A stretch of DNA of 59,369 nt from Sulfuritalea sp. (GCA_016712985.1 JADJQA010000054.1:1-59369), one strand, 5' to 3'; shown: positions 16,870 to 28,635, counted from the first letter of the stretch. The notes: a model not told the origin generated them from the letters alone. Numbers and translations are program-made.

Positions 16870-17763
16870 CTAATGGTTTTTCCCCCGTGTCAAGCGCAGC
16901 GCCAGTTGCAGAAACTCGTCCCACACGTCGCCATTTGCCAGCCCCTTGATCATGCGGTCAATCTTCGCCGCGTGCAAGAGCGCGGGTCGTGCCCCGCTAC
17001 CGCGTGCCTCGGTGGCAAGGGCCCAGAGCACCAGTGGCGGCGCGGCATCCTCGCTCTTGAGGCCTTCCAGCGTGCGGGCGGCGCGCACCGTGTCGCGGGC
17101 CTTGAGGGCCTCGCGCAGATCGGAGACATCATAGCGGGCGACATTCATCACCGCGCCTTCGATCTGCGCCAGCGAAACATCGCCGGGCGGATAAAGCAGG
17201 CCGAGCTTCTGGATTTCCTGGTGCGCGGCCAGCAGGTTGCCTTCGACATGGGCGGCGATGAATTCCAGCGCGGCGCGCGGCGCAGTCTGCTGCTGGCGCG
17301 CCAGGCGTTCGGCGATCCATTGCGGCAGGCGCGGCGCCGGCGGTGCGTTGCATTCGATACTGACCCCGGCGTTCGACAGGGCGGTCACCCAGGCCGCCTT
17401 CTTCGCCTGCCAGTCGAGCTCCGGCAGGGTGATCAGGGTGACGATGCCGGGGCCCAGCGTCGAGATGTAGCGTTGCAGCGCTTCGCTGCCTTCGCGCCCC
17501 GGCTTGCCCGAGGGAATGCGCAGGTCGACCAGTTTGCTGCCGCCGAACAGCGACATGTTGCCGGCTGCCAGGAACAGCTCATCCCATTTGAAACCGGCGC
17601 CGGCGATGATCACCTCACGCTCCTCGAAACCCTGCTTGCGGGCCGTGGCGCGAATCGCGTCGCCAGCTTCGATCACCAGCAAGGGCTCGTTACCGTGCAG
17701 CAGGTACAGCGGCGCCAGCGGCCTGTCAAGATGCGCCGCGAGTTGCTCGGGCCGCAGTTGCAC
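16870..17763 (-). CDS. holA: DNA polymerase III delta subunit
   Basis: 297 residues; the clamp-loader subunit that opens the beta sliding clamp. The start MQLRPEQLAAHLDRPLAPLY and the LLHGNEPLLVIEAGDAIRA segment are typical, followed by the IDRMIKGL...GDVWDE C-terminus. Family members are near 340 residues. Here the part between LWALATEARG (about 250) and IDRMIKGL is only about a dozen residues, where homologues have some forty more. The frame is intact, so this is either a real deletion or a collapsed assembly. It lies 5 bp downstream of lptE. Confidence 0.88.
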   Translation of the reverse strand: MQLRPEQLAAHLDRPLAPLYLLHGNEPLLVIEAGDAIRATARKQGFEEREVIIAGAGFKWDELFLAAGNMSLFGGSKLVDLRIPSGKPGREGSEALQRYISTLGPGIVTLITLPELDWQAKKAAWVTALSNAGVSIECNAPPAPRLPQWIAERLARQQQTAPRAALEFIAAHVEGNLLAAHQEIQKLGLLYPPGDVSLAQIEGAVMNVARYDVSDLREALKARDTVRAARTLEGLKSEDAAPPLVLWALATEARGSGARPALLHAAKIDRMIKGLANGDVWDEFLQLALRLTRGKNH

Positions 17764-17768
17764 GGCGG

Positions 17769-18317
17769 CTACTCCGCGTCGACTTTCACCGGCTGCGCTT
17801 TCGCCGTCGCCAGCCGCCGCATCAACTGCTGCACCAGATCGCTTTGCATGTCGCGCTGGAGCAGTGCTTCCTCGGATTCCTTGGACAGCACCAGGTCATC
17901 GCTGAAGGTGATGTCACGGCGGACGCTTATGGTGGTGGGCGGGATGTACTCGATTGGCGGGACGGCCGGGGCCGCGGCGCCGGTGGCATTTACCCGAAAG
18001 CTGAAGGTTCGCAACAGGCGGAATTCGACCGTGCGGCCGGCGGCGTTGAGCGAGAGGATAATCTTCTGGCTGCTGTCGTTCAGTACCGTGAGGATGGCTT
18101 CCGCATCCTTGATATCGACCACCTTGGTGCCCGGCGACGAGGCCTCGATGCTGCGCTTGAGCTGGGCGTAAAACTCGGAAGTGGGCGCCAGCGAGAGGGC
18201 GATCGTGGCAAACGGCAATTTGTAACCGGGCAGTTCCGCACTGCCGCGCAACTTGAAGCCGCAGGCGGTGAGCAGGCTGATCAGCAGCAGGATGATGCTT
18301 AGCTTGGCGGCGCGCAT
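17769..18317 (-). CDS. lptE: LPS-assembly lipoprotein LptE
   Basis: 182 residues. The signal with lipobox LLISLLTACGFKLRG places it as an outer-membrane lipoprotein; it plugs the LptD barrel in lipopolysaccharide export. The GFKLRG start of the mature protein and the long basic C-terminus fit the family. ATG 18317 has GGGAGG 6 bases upstream; that site is contributed by a hairpin repeat unit. Position between leuS and holA is conserved in betaproteobacteria, and expression with leuS is likely. Confidence 0.92.
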   Translation of the reverse strand: MRAAKLSIILLLISLLTACGFKLRGSAELPGYKLPFATIALSLAPTSEFYAQLKRSIEASSPGTKVVDIKDAEAILTVLNDSSQKIILSLNAAGRTVEFRLLRTFSFRVNATGAAAPAVPPIEYIPPTTISVRRDITFSDDLVLSKESEEALLQRDMQSDLVQQLMRRLATAKAQPVKVDAE

Positions 18318-18320
18318 GCT

Positions 18321-18470
18321 ATGCCTCCCACAGGGCCGCCCCAAGGGAGGCATGCGCCCACTTGGGGGGCAGCGAACGGATGTGAGCGTGGGGGCTCATG
18401 ATCTCCCGCAGGGCCGCCCCACGGGAGGCCACTCCCTTGACGGGCAGCGAACGGATGTTGCCGGCCCGCG
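18321..18470 (-). repeat. Two tandem palindromic units upstream of lptE
   Basis: Read on the minus strand, two related units about 80 bp apart start ATCCGTTCGCTGCCC and end GGGGCGGCCCTG(T/C)GGGAG. In the lptE-proximal unit, CCCCAAG and CTTGGGG can pair around a 15-base loop. The units stay open as a frame translating to HIRSLPPK and GAAL motifs, which I recognise as a spurious translation of this repeat type, not a protein. The proximal unit supplies the lptE ribosome-binding site. Confidence 0.6.
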
Positions 18471-18550
18471 TCCTGGTGGATACGGCGCCTTCGGGGCATA
18501 AAACGGAATTCCATGCACGCAAGTCGGCGTGGGGGGCCATAAAATTCTCC

Positions 18551-21172
18551 TCAGACGACGATGTTGACCAGACGGCCTGGAACGACAACGACCTTTTTTG
18601 CCGACTTGCTTTCCATGAACTTGAGCGCGGCTTCCGAGCCCAAGGCGATGGCTTCGATCGCCGTCCTGTCAGCGCCGACTCTGACGCGGATGGAGCCGCG
18701 ATGCTTGCCATTGACCTGCAGCACCAGTTCTTCCTCGTCCTGCACCAGCGCCGCGGCAACCGGCTCGGGCCACGGCGCCTTGATGATGTCGTCGCCGTAG
18801 CCGAGCTCGATCCACAGGGCGTGGCAGAGGTGCGGCGTGATGGGCGAGAGCAGGCGCAGCAGGATGCCGAAACCCTCGGTAATCACCGCGCCATGGCCCG
18901 CGTGGCGCGGGGCCTTCTCCAGGCTGTTGAGCATCTTCATCGCCGCCGAGGCGACGGTGTTGAACTGGAACTTGGCCAGATCGTAGTTTGCCTGCTTGAG
19001 CAGCAGGTGAATCTCGCGACGCACCGCGGCGAGCTGCTCGGGCAGTTCCGCCGGCATCGGCGGTTGCGCCGCGACCGCCGTTTGCGAGGCATGGCCAAAG
19101 GCCCAGACGCGGCGCAGGAAGCGATAGGCGCCTTCGACGCCCGAGTCGGACCATTCGAGGGTCTGTTCCGGCGGCGAGGCGAACATCATGAAGAAGCGCG
19201 CGGTGTCGGCGCCGAATTCGTCGATCAGCGATTGCGGATCGACGCCGTTGCGCTTGGATTTCGACATGGTGCCGACGCCGCCGTCATCTACCGGCTGACC
19301 ATCAGCCTTCGACGTTGCGCCGACCACATGGCCGCCTTCGTCACGCTGGAGCTCGACCTCGTCCGGCGCGAAATACTCGATGCCGCCCCGATCGTTGCGG
19401 CGCGAGAAGATGTGGTTGAGCACCATGCCCTGCGTCAGCAGGTTGGCGAAGGGCTCGTCGTAGTTCACCAGACCGAGGTCGCGCATCACCTTGGTCCAGA
19501 AGCGCGAGGAGAGCAGGTGCAGGATCGCGTGTTCGATGCCGCCGATGTACTGGTCGACCGGCATCCAGTAGTTGGTGCGGGCGTCGACCATGGCCGACGC
19601 ATCCGGCGCGCAAAAGCGTGCGTAATACCAGGATGAATCGACGAAGGTATCCATGGTATCGATTTCGCGCCGGGCCGGCTTGCCGCATCGCGGGCAGGCG
19701 CAATCAACGAAGTCGGCACGTTTCGCCAGCGGGTTGCCGGACCCGTCGGGAACGCAGTCTTCAGGCAGTCTTACCGGCAACTGCTCATCGGGCACCGGTA
19801 CCGTGCCGCACCCTGCCGCAGTTCCATCCCCGTCGCAATGGATCAGCGGAATAGGGCAGCCCCAGTAGCGCTGGCGCGACACGCCCCAGTCGCGCAGGCG
19901 GTATTGCACCTGGGTAGCGCCGAGACCGCGCGCCGCGAGATCGGCGGCGATCGCCGCGGTGGCATCCTCAAGGCCCAGGCCGTCGTACTTGCCGGAATTG
20001 ACGCAGCGGCCGCGCTGCTTGTCGGCATACCATTCCTGCCAGCCGTCGAGCGAGAACGTTTCGCCTTCGACGGCAACGACCTGCTTGATGGCGAGGCCGT
20101 ATTTCTTCGCGAATTCGAAATCGCGTTCATCATGCGCCGGCACGGCCATCACTGCGCCTTCGCCGTAACTCATCAGGACGTAGTTGCCGACCCAGACCTC
20201 GACCTTGTCGTCGGTCAGCGGGTGGTCGACGAAAATGCCGGTCGGCATGCCCTTCTTTTCCATGGTCGCCATGTCGGCTTCCATCACCGAGCCGTGCTTG
20301 CACTCGTCGATGAAGGCGGCGAGCTTGGGATTGTGCTTCGCGGCATGGGTCGCCAGCGGATGCTCGGCCGCGACGGCGCAGAAGGTGACGCCCATGATGG
20401 TGTCGGCGCGGGTGGTGAAGACCCACAACTTTTCCTGTTTGCCGTCGAGTTCGTATGGGAAGGCGAAGCGCACGCCGGTGCTCCTGCCGATCCAGTTGGC
20501 CTGCATGGTCTTGACCCGCTCCGGCCAGCCCGGCAGCGTGTCGAGCGCGGACAGCAGTTCGTCGGCGTATTTGGTGATGGCAAGGTAGTAGCCGGGAATC
20601 TCGCGTTTTTCGACCTCTGCGCCGGTGCGCCAGCCACGGCCTTCGATCACCTGTTCGTTGGCCAGCACGGTCTGGTCGACCGGGTCCCAATTCACTACCT
20701 GGGTCTTCTTGTAGGCGATGCCCTTTTCCAGCATGCGCAGGAACAGCCACTGGTTCCATTGGTAGTAGTCGGGTGCGCAGGTCGCCAGTTCGCGCTTCCA
20801 GTCGATGGCGAATCCCAGCGACTGCAACTGCTGCTTCATGTAGGCGATGTTGTCCCAGGTCCACTTCGCCGGCGGCACGTTGTTCTGCATCGCGGCGTTC
20901 TCCGCCGGCAGGCCGAAGGCGTCCCAGCCCATCGGCTGCATCACGTTGAAACCCCTCATGCGGTGGTAGCGAGAGAGCACATCGCCGATGGTATAGTTGC
21001 GCACATGCCCCATGTGCAGCTTGCCGGACGGATAGGGGAACATCGACAGGCAGTAGTACTTCGGCCGCGGGTTCGGCGAACCCGCATCCTCAATGGCACG
21101 GAATGCCTGCGTGGTGTTCCAGTGGGCCTGCGCGGCCTGCTCGATTTCGCTCGGGAGGTATTTTTCCTGCAT
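18551..21172 (-). CDS. leuS: Leucyl-tRNA synthetase
   Basis: 873 residues. Class I signature PYPSGKLHMGHVRNY (HIGH type) near the N-terminus, the CP1 editing domain (about 220-420; TRADTIMGVTFCA and MAVPAHDERDFEFA), the zinc-type CPRCGKPARR insert, the KMSKSKRNGVDP loop (KMSKS type, here TMSKSKRNG), and the C-terminal tRNA-binding domain. ATG 21172 begins the typical MQEKYLPSEIEQ; a TTG 30 bases earlier has less support. Charges tRNA-Leu. Frame intact. First gene of the leuS-lptE-holA-proA block. Confidence 0.97.
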   Translation of the reverse strand: MQEKYLPSEIEQAAQAHWNTTQAFRAIEDAGSPNPRPKYYCLSMFPYPSGKLHMGHVRNYTIGDVLSRYHRMRGFNVMQPMGWDAFGLPAENAAMQNNVPPAKWTWDNIAYMKQQLQSLGFAIDWKRELATCAPDYYQWNQWLFLRMLEKGIAYKKTQVVNWDPVDQTVLANEQVIEGRGWRTGAEVEKREIPGYYLAITKYADELLSALDTLPGWPERVKTMQANWIGRSTGVRFAFPYELDGKQEKLWVFTTRADTIMGVTFCAVAAEHPLATHAAKHNPKLAAFIDECKHGSVMEADMATMEKKGMPTGIFVDHPLTDDKVEVWVGNYVLMSYGEGAVMAVPAHDERDFEFAKKYGLAIKQVVAVEGETFSLDGWQEWYADKQRGRCVNSGKYDGLGLEDATAAIAADLAARGLGATQVQYRLRDWGVSRQRYWGCPIPLIHCDGDGTAAGCGTVPVPDEQLPVRLPEDCVPDGSGNPLAKRADFVDCACPRCGKPARREIDTMDTFVDSSWYYARFCAPDASAMVDARTNYWMPVDQYIGGIEHAILHLLSSRFWTKVMRDLGLVNYDEPFANLLTQGMVLNHIFSRRNDRGGIEYFAPDEVELQRDEGGHVVGATSKADGQPVDDGGVGTMSKSKRNGVDPQSLIDEFGADTARFFMMFASPPEQTLEWSDSGVEGAYRFLRRVWAFGHASQTAVAAQPPMPAELPEQLAAVRREIHLLLKQANYDLAKFQFNTVASAAMKMLNSLEKAPRHAGHGAVITEGFGILLRLLSPITPHLCHALWIELGYGDDIIKAPWPEPVAAALVQDEEELVLQVNGKHRGSIRVRVGADRTAIEAIALGSEAALKFMESKSAKKVVVVPGRLVNIVV

Positions 21173-21244
21173 GGCCGGGGAGTGTTTTTTGGGTACTGGC
21201 AAGGGAGCGAATTATACCCGCGCCATCTGATCGAAAGGATTCGC

Positions 21245-22120
21245 ATGCGGCCCCTGAACCGGCTTTTCGCTGTGCTCGCTTCCCTTGCAATGCTGTTGTC
21301 TGCGCCCGCGGTTCTGGCGGCTGCAGCGGCGACAGTGGAAGTCGTCCAATCACCCGCATGGCGGGATCGTGGCGGCGTCACGGAGCCTCTCGCGGCGGGC
21401 ATGGAGCTGAAGGGCGGCGATGTGCTGCGCACCGGTCAGGGTGCGCGCGCCTACGTGATGTTGGCCGAAGGCAGCCGGGTCAAGCTGGGCGAATCGGCGC
21501 GATTCACCTTGTTCTCGCGCAGCCTGCAGCCTGGAAGAGCCTTTCGCGGCGCGCTGGATGTGCTGGCGGGAGCTTTTCGTTTCACCACGGGCACGTTGGC
21601 GAAAGCGCGCCCGCGGGAAGTCGCGATTCGTGTCGGTACCGCCACGGTTGGGATTCGCGGCACCGACCTGTGGGGCAGGACGGACGGTGACGGCGACATG
21701 GTGGCCTTGCTCGAAGGCCGCATCGAAATCACCCGCGCCGGCCAGATTACCGAGCTTGCGCAGCCGTGGACGTTTTTCGATGCGCCGCGCGGCCAGGCCG
21801 CCGAGGTCAAGGCGCTAGATCCGGAGGTCTTCAAAAAGCTTGCGCGGCAAACCGAAATCCAGGCCGGCGATGGCGCGGCGCGTGCGCGGGGCAAATGGCG
21901 CGTGCTGGCCGCTGTCGCGGCGAGCGAGACAGCCGCTCTGGAACTATACGATCAGGTGCGCGAGGAGGGATTTGTCGCGCGCCTTCGGCCGCGTCGGGCG
22001 GAAGGTCAGGGCTGGCGTTACGAGGTGCTGCTCAGCGGCTTTTCCAGCGCCGATGAAGCCGCGGTAGCCGCGGCCCGCCTGGCGGCCGCCACCGGGCTCA
22101 AGCCGAGCGTGCGGCGTTAA
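21245..22120 (+). CDS. FecR-domain periplasmic protein with SPOR-like C-terminus
   Basis: 291 residues. Signal peptide: RPLNRLF, a hydrophobic LAMLLSAPAVL core, then AAAAA. Residues about 30-190 are a FecR domain (GGDVLRTGQGARAYVMLAEG, VKLGESARF, GIRGTDLWG), found in sigma-regulator proteins and in secreted carbohydrate-associated proteins. The last 70 residues (KWRVLAAVAA... and WRYEVLLSGFSSADEA) resemble a SPOR peptidoglycan-binding repeat. AAAGGA precedes ATG 21245. The gene is divergent from leuS and its end overlaps the next, convergent gene by 4 bp. Role unknown; a cell-wall association is inferred. Confidence 0.8.
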   Translation: MRPLNRLFAVLASLAMLLSAPAVLAAAAATVEVVQSPAWRDRGGVTEPLAAGMELKGGDVLRTGQGARAYVMLAEGSRVKLGESARFTLFSRSLQPGRAFRGALDVLAGAFRFTTGTLAKARPREVAIRVGTATVGIRGTDLWGRTDGDGDMVALLEGRIEITRAGQITELAQPWTFFDAPRGQAAEVKALDPEVFKKLARQTEIQAGDGAARARGKWRVLAAVAASETAALELYDQVREEGFVARLRPRRAEGQGWRYEVLLSGFSSADEAAVAAARLAAATGLKPSVRR

Positions 22121-22467
22121 CCCAGCCTGTGGTGCTGCTGCGCGTCTGATCCGATCAAACGCCAACTGCGCGCCATCACGGCCGCGCTTTGCTGCACCAT
22201 TCGCACAGCGAACGTCCATAAATTGGCTTGGGCGCGAGCCAACGGACGCAAGCCGAAGGATGCAACGTCTTCACGCAGGGATTCGGCGGCGGCCAGTTCC
22301 CGCATGCGCTCCACCGCCAGCTTGTGGCAGGCCGACGAGCCGGGGCTGGCCTGCTGCTCGGCCCAGCGCTCAGCCTCAAGCCACAGTACGCTTGCGAGAT
22401 CCTCATCGATCCCTGCCTGTTTGGCCAGCCACGGAATCAACTGGGGTTTCTTCGGGTGCTTGCTCAT
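22117..22467 (-). CDS. Hypothetical 116-residue helical protein, possibly PHA-related
   Basis: The start ATG 22467 has AGGAGA upstream. The protein is predicted helical: PWLAKQAGIDEDLASVLWLEA, then an Ala/Arg/Glu helix and a C-terminal amphipathic stretch (ARAQANLWTFAVRMVQQS). I do not recognise the family. The final third has phasin-like spacing, and TGC-rich palindromes resembling PhaR operators lie upstream, so a polyhydroxyalkanoate granule link is possible but unproven. It converges on and overlaps the FecR gene by 4 bp. Confidence 0.6.
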   Translation of the reverse strand: MSKHPKKPQLIPWLAKQAGIDEDLASVLWLEAERWAEQQASPGSSACHKLAVERMRELAAAESLREDVASFGLRPLARAQANLWTFAVRMVQQSAAVMARSWRLIGSDAQQHHRLG

Positions 22468-22544
22468 AGCTTTCTCCTGTTTGGCTGAATTCTCACGCCC
22501 TTGTGAGGCCGAGTCAGCCCATGTTGCGCGCAAAGTATTGCATC

Positions 22545-22628
22545 GGTATTGCAGTGCAACACAGCGAATTGTACAGCTTCACCCTAGATATGGCACTCTA
22601 AACGCAACTATTTTGTTGCAATGCAGTA
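22545..22628. promoter_or_regulatory. TGC-rich palindromes, PhaR-operator-like
   Basis: TTGCAGTGCAA (22549-22559) is a perfect 5-1-5 palindrome, and TTGCAATGCA (about 22616-22625) is a related half-overlapping site. Both are upstream of the 116-residue gene. TGC-rich palindromes of this sort are bound by the PHA repressor PhaR in other proteobacteria. Assignment is inference from motif shape only. Confidence 0.3.
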
Positions 22629-22739
22629 TCTTGCTCAATGGCATTATTTGCAGGGAAATCCGACAATGTTAGTGCTCACTAGTATTTTTCTGCTGGCGGC
22701 TTGCTCGATATAATCGCTGTTCTGAAGCACACTTCCGCC

Positions 22740-25233
<2,494 letters not shown>

Positions 25234-25237
<4 letters not shown>

Positions 25238-26022
25238 AAACCATCGACGTAAATGGCATAAGCGTTCGCTACCAGGCCGAAGGCAGCGGCCCCTGGGTCA
25301 CGCTTGCGCATTCGCTGAGTTGCGACCTGACGATGTGGAACGAACTCGCCGCAGTGCTGGCACCGACCTTCAGGGTGCTGCGCTACGATGCGCGCGGCCA
25401 CGGCGCAAGCGGGGCCCCCGACGGCGCCTACAGCTTCGAACAACTCACCACCGATCTGATCGGCCTGCTCGATGCCCTGCACATTGAGCGCACGCACTTC
25501 GTCGGCCTGTCGATGGGTGGCATGATCGGACAGCACTTCGCTCTTGCGGCGCCGCAGCGATTGAACAAATTGGTGATCGCCAGTTCCACCAGCCGCATCC
25601 CGCCCGAAGCCTCCCCACTGTGGGACGAGCGCATTCGCCTGGCCCGCGAGCACGGCTGTGCGGCGCTGGTCGAGGGCACGCTGGGGCGCTGGTTCACACC
25701 GGCATTCCGCGCCGCGCGGGCAGACGCAACCCAGCGCATCGGCCGGTTGATCGCCGGCACGCCGGTGGCCGGCTATGTGGGTTGCGCCGCGGCCATCCGC
25801 CACCTCGACATCACGGCCCGGATCGGCGCCATCGGCGCGCCGACCCTGGTCATCGTCGGCGCCGACGACCCCGGCACGCCGCCGGCCATGTCCGAAGTCA
25901 TTGCCGCAGCCATTCGCGGGGCCCGGCTGGAAATCATTCCATCCGCATCGCATCTTTGCTGCATCGAGCGGCCGGAGGTCTTCAACCGGTTGGTCGCGGA
26001 TTTTCTGGCAACTGATTCCTGA
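25234..26022 (+). CDS. Alpha/beta hydrolase, 3-oxoadipate enol-lactonase-like
   Basis: 262 residues of alpha/beta-hydrolase fold. The nucleophile elbow is GLSMGGMIGQ (Ser about 92). The acid is probably Asp in IVGADDPGTPP and the base His in SASHLCCIE. RYDARGHGASGAPDGAYS is typical of PcaD-like enol-lactonases. Start ATG overlaps the helicase stop in an ATGA, so the two are translationally coupled. No other aromatic-degradation gene is nearby, so the exact substrate is uncertain. A terminator follows at 26089. Confidence 0.82.
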
Positions 26023-26088
26023 CAGGCCGATCATGGACCCGGGGCTTCGCGGATGCAGCGCGCTGGTAAGCGCATCCGAGGGCAAGCA

Positions 26089-26117
26089 ACGGGCGCGGTC
26101 GCGCCCGTTTTCTGTTT
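26089..26117 (+). terminator. Rho-independent terminator after the helicase-hydrolase operon
   Basis: ACGGGCGCG-GT-CGCGCCCGT forms a 9-bp GC-rich stem with a 2-base loop, followed by TTTTCTGTTT. It sits 67 bases after the hydrolase stop and before the glycosyltransferase gene. Confidence 0.8.
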
Positions 26118-26133
26118 GAGGACCTACGACTGG

Positions 26134-27363
26134 ATGGCGACAATCGTCCTGAACTGGGAACTGGGGGCGGCCCTCGGACACATCGGTCGTTACCTCACGC
26201 TTGCCCTGCGACTCAGGGAGCATGGGCATCGGCCCGTGCTGGTTCTGCGTGACATCTCGCAAGCGGAATCCGTTCTCGGTCCGCACGGGATCGAATTCCT
26301 GCAGGCGCCGGTATGGCTCACACGGGTGCAGGGCTTGCCACCCGACCTTAACCTCACCGAGACGCTGTTCCGCTTCGGATTTCTAAAGCCTGATGGACTG
26401 CTGTCGATGGCCAAAGCCTGGCATGCAGTGTGGGACCTGTTGCAGCCGCAGTTGATGCTCTTTGACCACGCGCCGACTGCATTGCTCGCTGCCCGTGGTT
26501 TCGGCGCTCCACGCATGATTTTCGGCAACAGCTTTGCGCTTCCGCCGCGTGTTTGTCCCTTGCCGCGTTACCGCTGGTGGACCGATGGCGCGGGCGAGCA
26601 TGCCCGCCTCGCGGAAACGGAAGAGCGAACGACACAAAACTGCAACTTGGTTCTCACGCGTCTGGGCGCGCCGCCCATCGCTCAGCTTGCCGACCTCTTC
26701 GAAGCCGAGGCCACCTACATTTGTGCGCGACCGAAGCTTGATGCGTATGGGGAGCGAGCCGACGGTGACTACATCGGCCCGATCAATAGCCTGAGCATGG
26801 GTTCCGATCCGGTCTGGCCATCGGGGGACGGGCCTCCGGTATTCGCCTACCTCAAATCGGATTACAAGCATCTCGACGGCCTGCTCGGCGCCATAGGGAA
26901 GAGCAGGGCGCGCTATCTGATCTACGCCGCGGGGCTCTCGGAGCATATGCGCAGGCGTCATGAATCAGAGCACGTTGCATTCAGTGTGACGCCCGTGCGG
27001 ATGAGTGAAGTGGTCAAGCAATGCGCGGCAATCATCTGTCACGGCGGCGGGATGACCGACATTGCTCTCGATAATGGCAAACCGGTCCTGCTGCTGCCCA
27101 CCCAGATGGAGCAGACGATGACCAGCCACCGGGTCGATGCGCTGGGTGCAGGTCTGTTCTTGCCACTCGACGGCAATCCAGGCGCTTTGCCGAAGCTCGT
27201 CACGCGACTGCTGGACGACGACGAGCTTGCGGTCCGTGCCGCGGAGTACCGGGCGCAGTTGCCCGGCATCGACCAGTCACTGGCGGTCGACCGGGTGGTC
27301 GAGCGCTGCGAAGCGCTGCTGAAGACCAACGCTCGTACCATGCGAGACGATGGCTCGTGGTAA
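26134..27363 (+). CDS. Glycosyltransferase of the UGT/MGT type (GT1-like)
   Basis: 409 residues with two Rossmann-like halves. The N-terminal half has the acceptor-side start MATIVLNWELGAALGHIGRY; the C-terminal half carries the donor-sugar motif CHGGGMTDIALDNGKPVLLL followed by PTQMEQTMTSHRVDALGAG. This resembles macrolide/sterol-type glycosyltransferases. ATG 26134 was preferred to 26053 because the family starts with this strand and the earlier start lies within the terminator. Acceptor and sugar are unknown. It is monocistronic after a terminator. Confidence 0.78.
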   Translation: MATIVLNWELGAALGHIGRYLTLALRLREHGHRPVLVLRDISQAESVLGPHGIEFLQAPVWLTRVQGLPPDLNLTETLFRFGFLKPDGLLSMAKAWHAVWDLLQPQLMLFDHAPTALLAARGFGAPRMIFGNSFALPPRVCPLPRYRWWTDGAGEHARLAETEERTTQNCNLVLTRLGAPPIAQLADLFEAEATYICARPKLDAYGERADGDYIGPINSLSMGSDPVWPSGDGPPVFAYLKSDYKHLDGLLGAIGKSRARYLIYAAGLSEHMRRRHESEHVAFSVTPVRMSEVVKQCAAIICHGGGMTDIALDNGKPVLLLPTQMEQTMTSHRVDALGAGLFLPLDGNPGALPKLVTRLLDDDELAVRAAEYRAQLPGIDQSLAVDRVVERCEALLKTNARTMRDDGSW

Positions 27364-27594
27364 GCAACGCCCCCGGGTTGACCGAGATGCAACGCGGTGC
27401 CTGCTGCTCGTTGACGCCGCCGGATCAGACAGCATCGGCGCCGAACTGACACTGCAAGGCGCGGCATTCGAAAGGGATTCGCGCCGAGCCTTCGCATGTC
27501 GAGTGAACGGAGGCGCAGGCCGCGTGAGCACGGTACTGCCAGGGCAATGGCAAAGGCGACCCCGACGGCCAGCGCGGCGGTCTTGCCTCTCCAC

Positions 27595-28401
27595 TTACGC
27601 GCGCTTTTTCGCCCCCGCCTTTTCCCTTGCCCTGCGCGCCGTTTCCAGTTCGTCGAACAGCGCACCAAACTCCACAGCCAGCTTGTGGCTGCGGTCGAGA
27701 TGGATCATCGGCCTGGCCTGCTGGTGCGATTCCTTGATCCGCACCGATGACGAAAGGAAGGAGGACAGCACCGGCAGGCCTTCCTCGCGCAGTTCATTGA
27801 TGATCTGCTGCGGCAGCGTGGCACGGGCCTGGAACTGGTTGATGACAATGCCTTCGACTTCGAGACCGGTATTGTGGTCGGCGCGAATTTCATTGACGTT
27901 GTCGAGCAGGCTGTAAAGCGCGCGGCGGGCGAACTCGTCACAGTCGAAGGGAATCAGGCAGGCGTCGGCGGCGATCAGTGCCGAGCGGGTGTAGAAGTGC
28001 AGCGCCGGCGGCGTGTCGATCCAGATTTCGTCGTAGTCTTCCAGCGCGTCGAGGGCTTCGCGCAGCTTGTAGATCTTGTAGCGCGATTCAAGCTTGGCTT
28101 GCAGTTCTTCCAGCGCCGGGCCGGAGGGCAGGATCGAGAGGTTCTCGAATGGCGTGGCGGTGATGAATTCCTCGGTTGCCAGCGGGCGCAGCTTGAAGCT
28201 CAGCATCTGGTCGAAGAACTCCCTCGCAGTAAGTTCCAGGTTTCGGGCCGCGGCGCCCAGCAAATACTGGGTCGAATTGGCCTGCGGATCGAGATCGATC
28301 ACCAGCGTGCGGGCGCCGCGCGCAGCGGCAATGGCGGCGAGATTGCAGGTGATGGTGCTCTTGCCGACGCCCCCCTTCTGATTGAATACGACACGCTTCA
28401 T
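27595..28401 (-). CDS. ParA-family ATPase
   Basis: 268 residues. The deviant Walker A FNQKGGVGKST near the N-terminus carries the signature lysine; Walker A' and B regions are LVIDLDPQANST and DEIWIDTPPAL. ATG 28401 follows GGGAGGGAC; an earlier start at 28437 was rejected. The basic C-terminal tail (RRAREKAGAKKR) could bind DNA. No parB is adjacent, so this is probably an orphan ParA acting in positioning rather than plasmid partition. The upstream gap to apbC (28402-28635) must hold both divergent promoters. Confidence 0.85.
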   Translation of the reverse strand: MKRVVFNQKGGVGKSTITCNLAAIAAARGARTLVIDLDPQANSTQYLLGAAARNLELTAREFFDQMLSFKLRPLATEEFITATPFENLSILPSGPALEELQAKLESRYKIYKLREALDALEDYDEIWIDTPPALHFYTRSALIAADACLIPFDCDEFARRALYSLLDNVNEIRADHNTGLEVEGIVINQFQARATLPQQIINELREEGLPVLSSFLSSSVRIKESHQQARPMIHLDRSHKLAVEFGALFDELETARRAREKAGAKKRA

Positions 28402-28635
28402 GATGTCCCTCCCCAAAGAATGGTGAAATTCTAGCAAGGGTGAAGCATGGTGGTAGATCTTGTTTCAGGCCCCTTCGCAGGGCCGCGTACGGCAACGCCC
28501 GCCGCAGGGGTGGCAACTTGGGCAAACTGATATAAAATCCCGACTAGTTCACTCAGGTATGGGGTGGCGGTTGTCCGTAATGCTCCGCCGCAAGCAGATT
28601 TTTCAACCACGATTCGTCATCAGCAAAGGCCTTAC

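Noticed and set aside
18319..18759. A 146-codon minus-strand frame in the leuS-lptE gap with its own GGAG sites
   Set aside because: It spans the end of leuS and the repeat units; the residues repeat with the DNA units and match no protein family.
27364..27594. A hydrophobic minus-strand stretch downstream of parA considered as a small membrane protein
   Set aside because: It has no clear start or ribosome-binding site and runs into the glycosyltransferase gene in an antisense frame.
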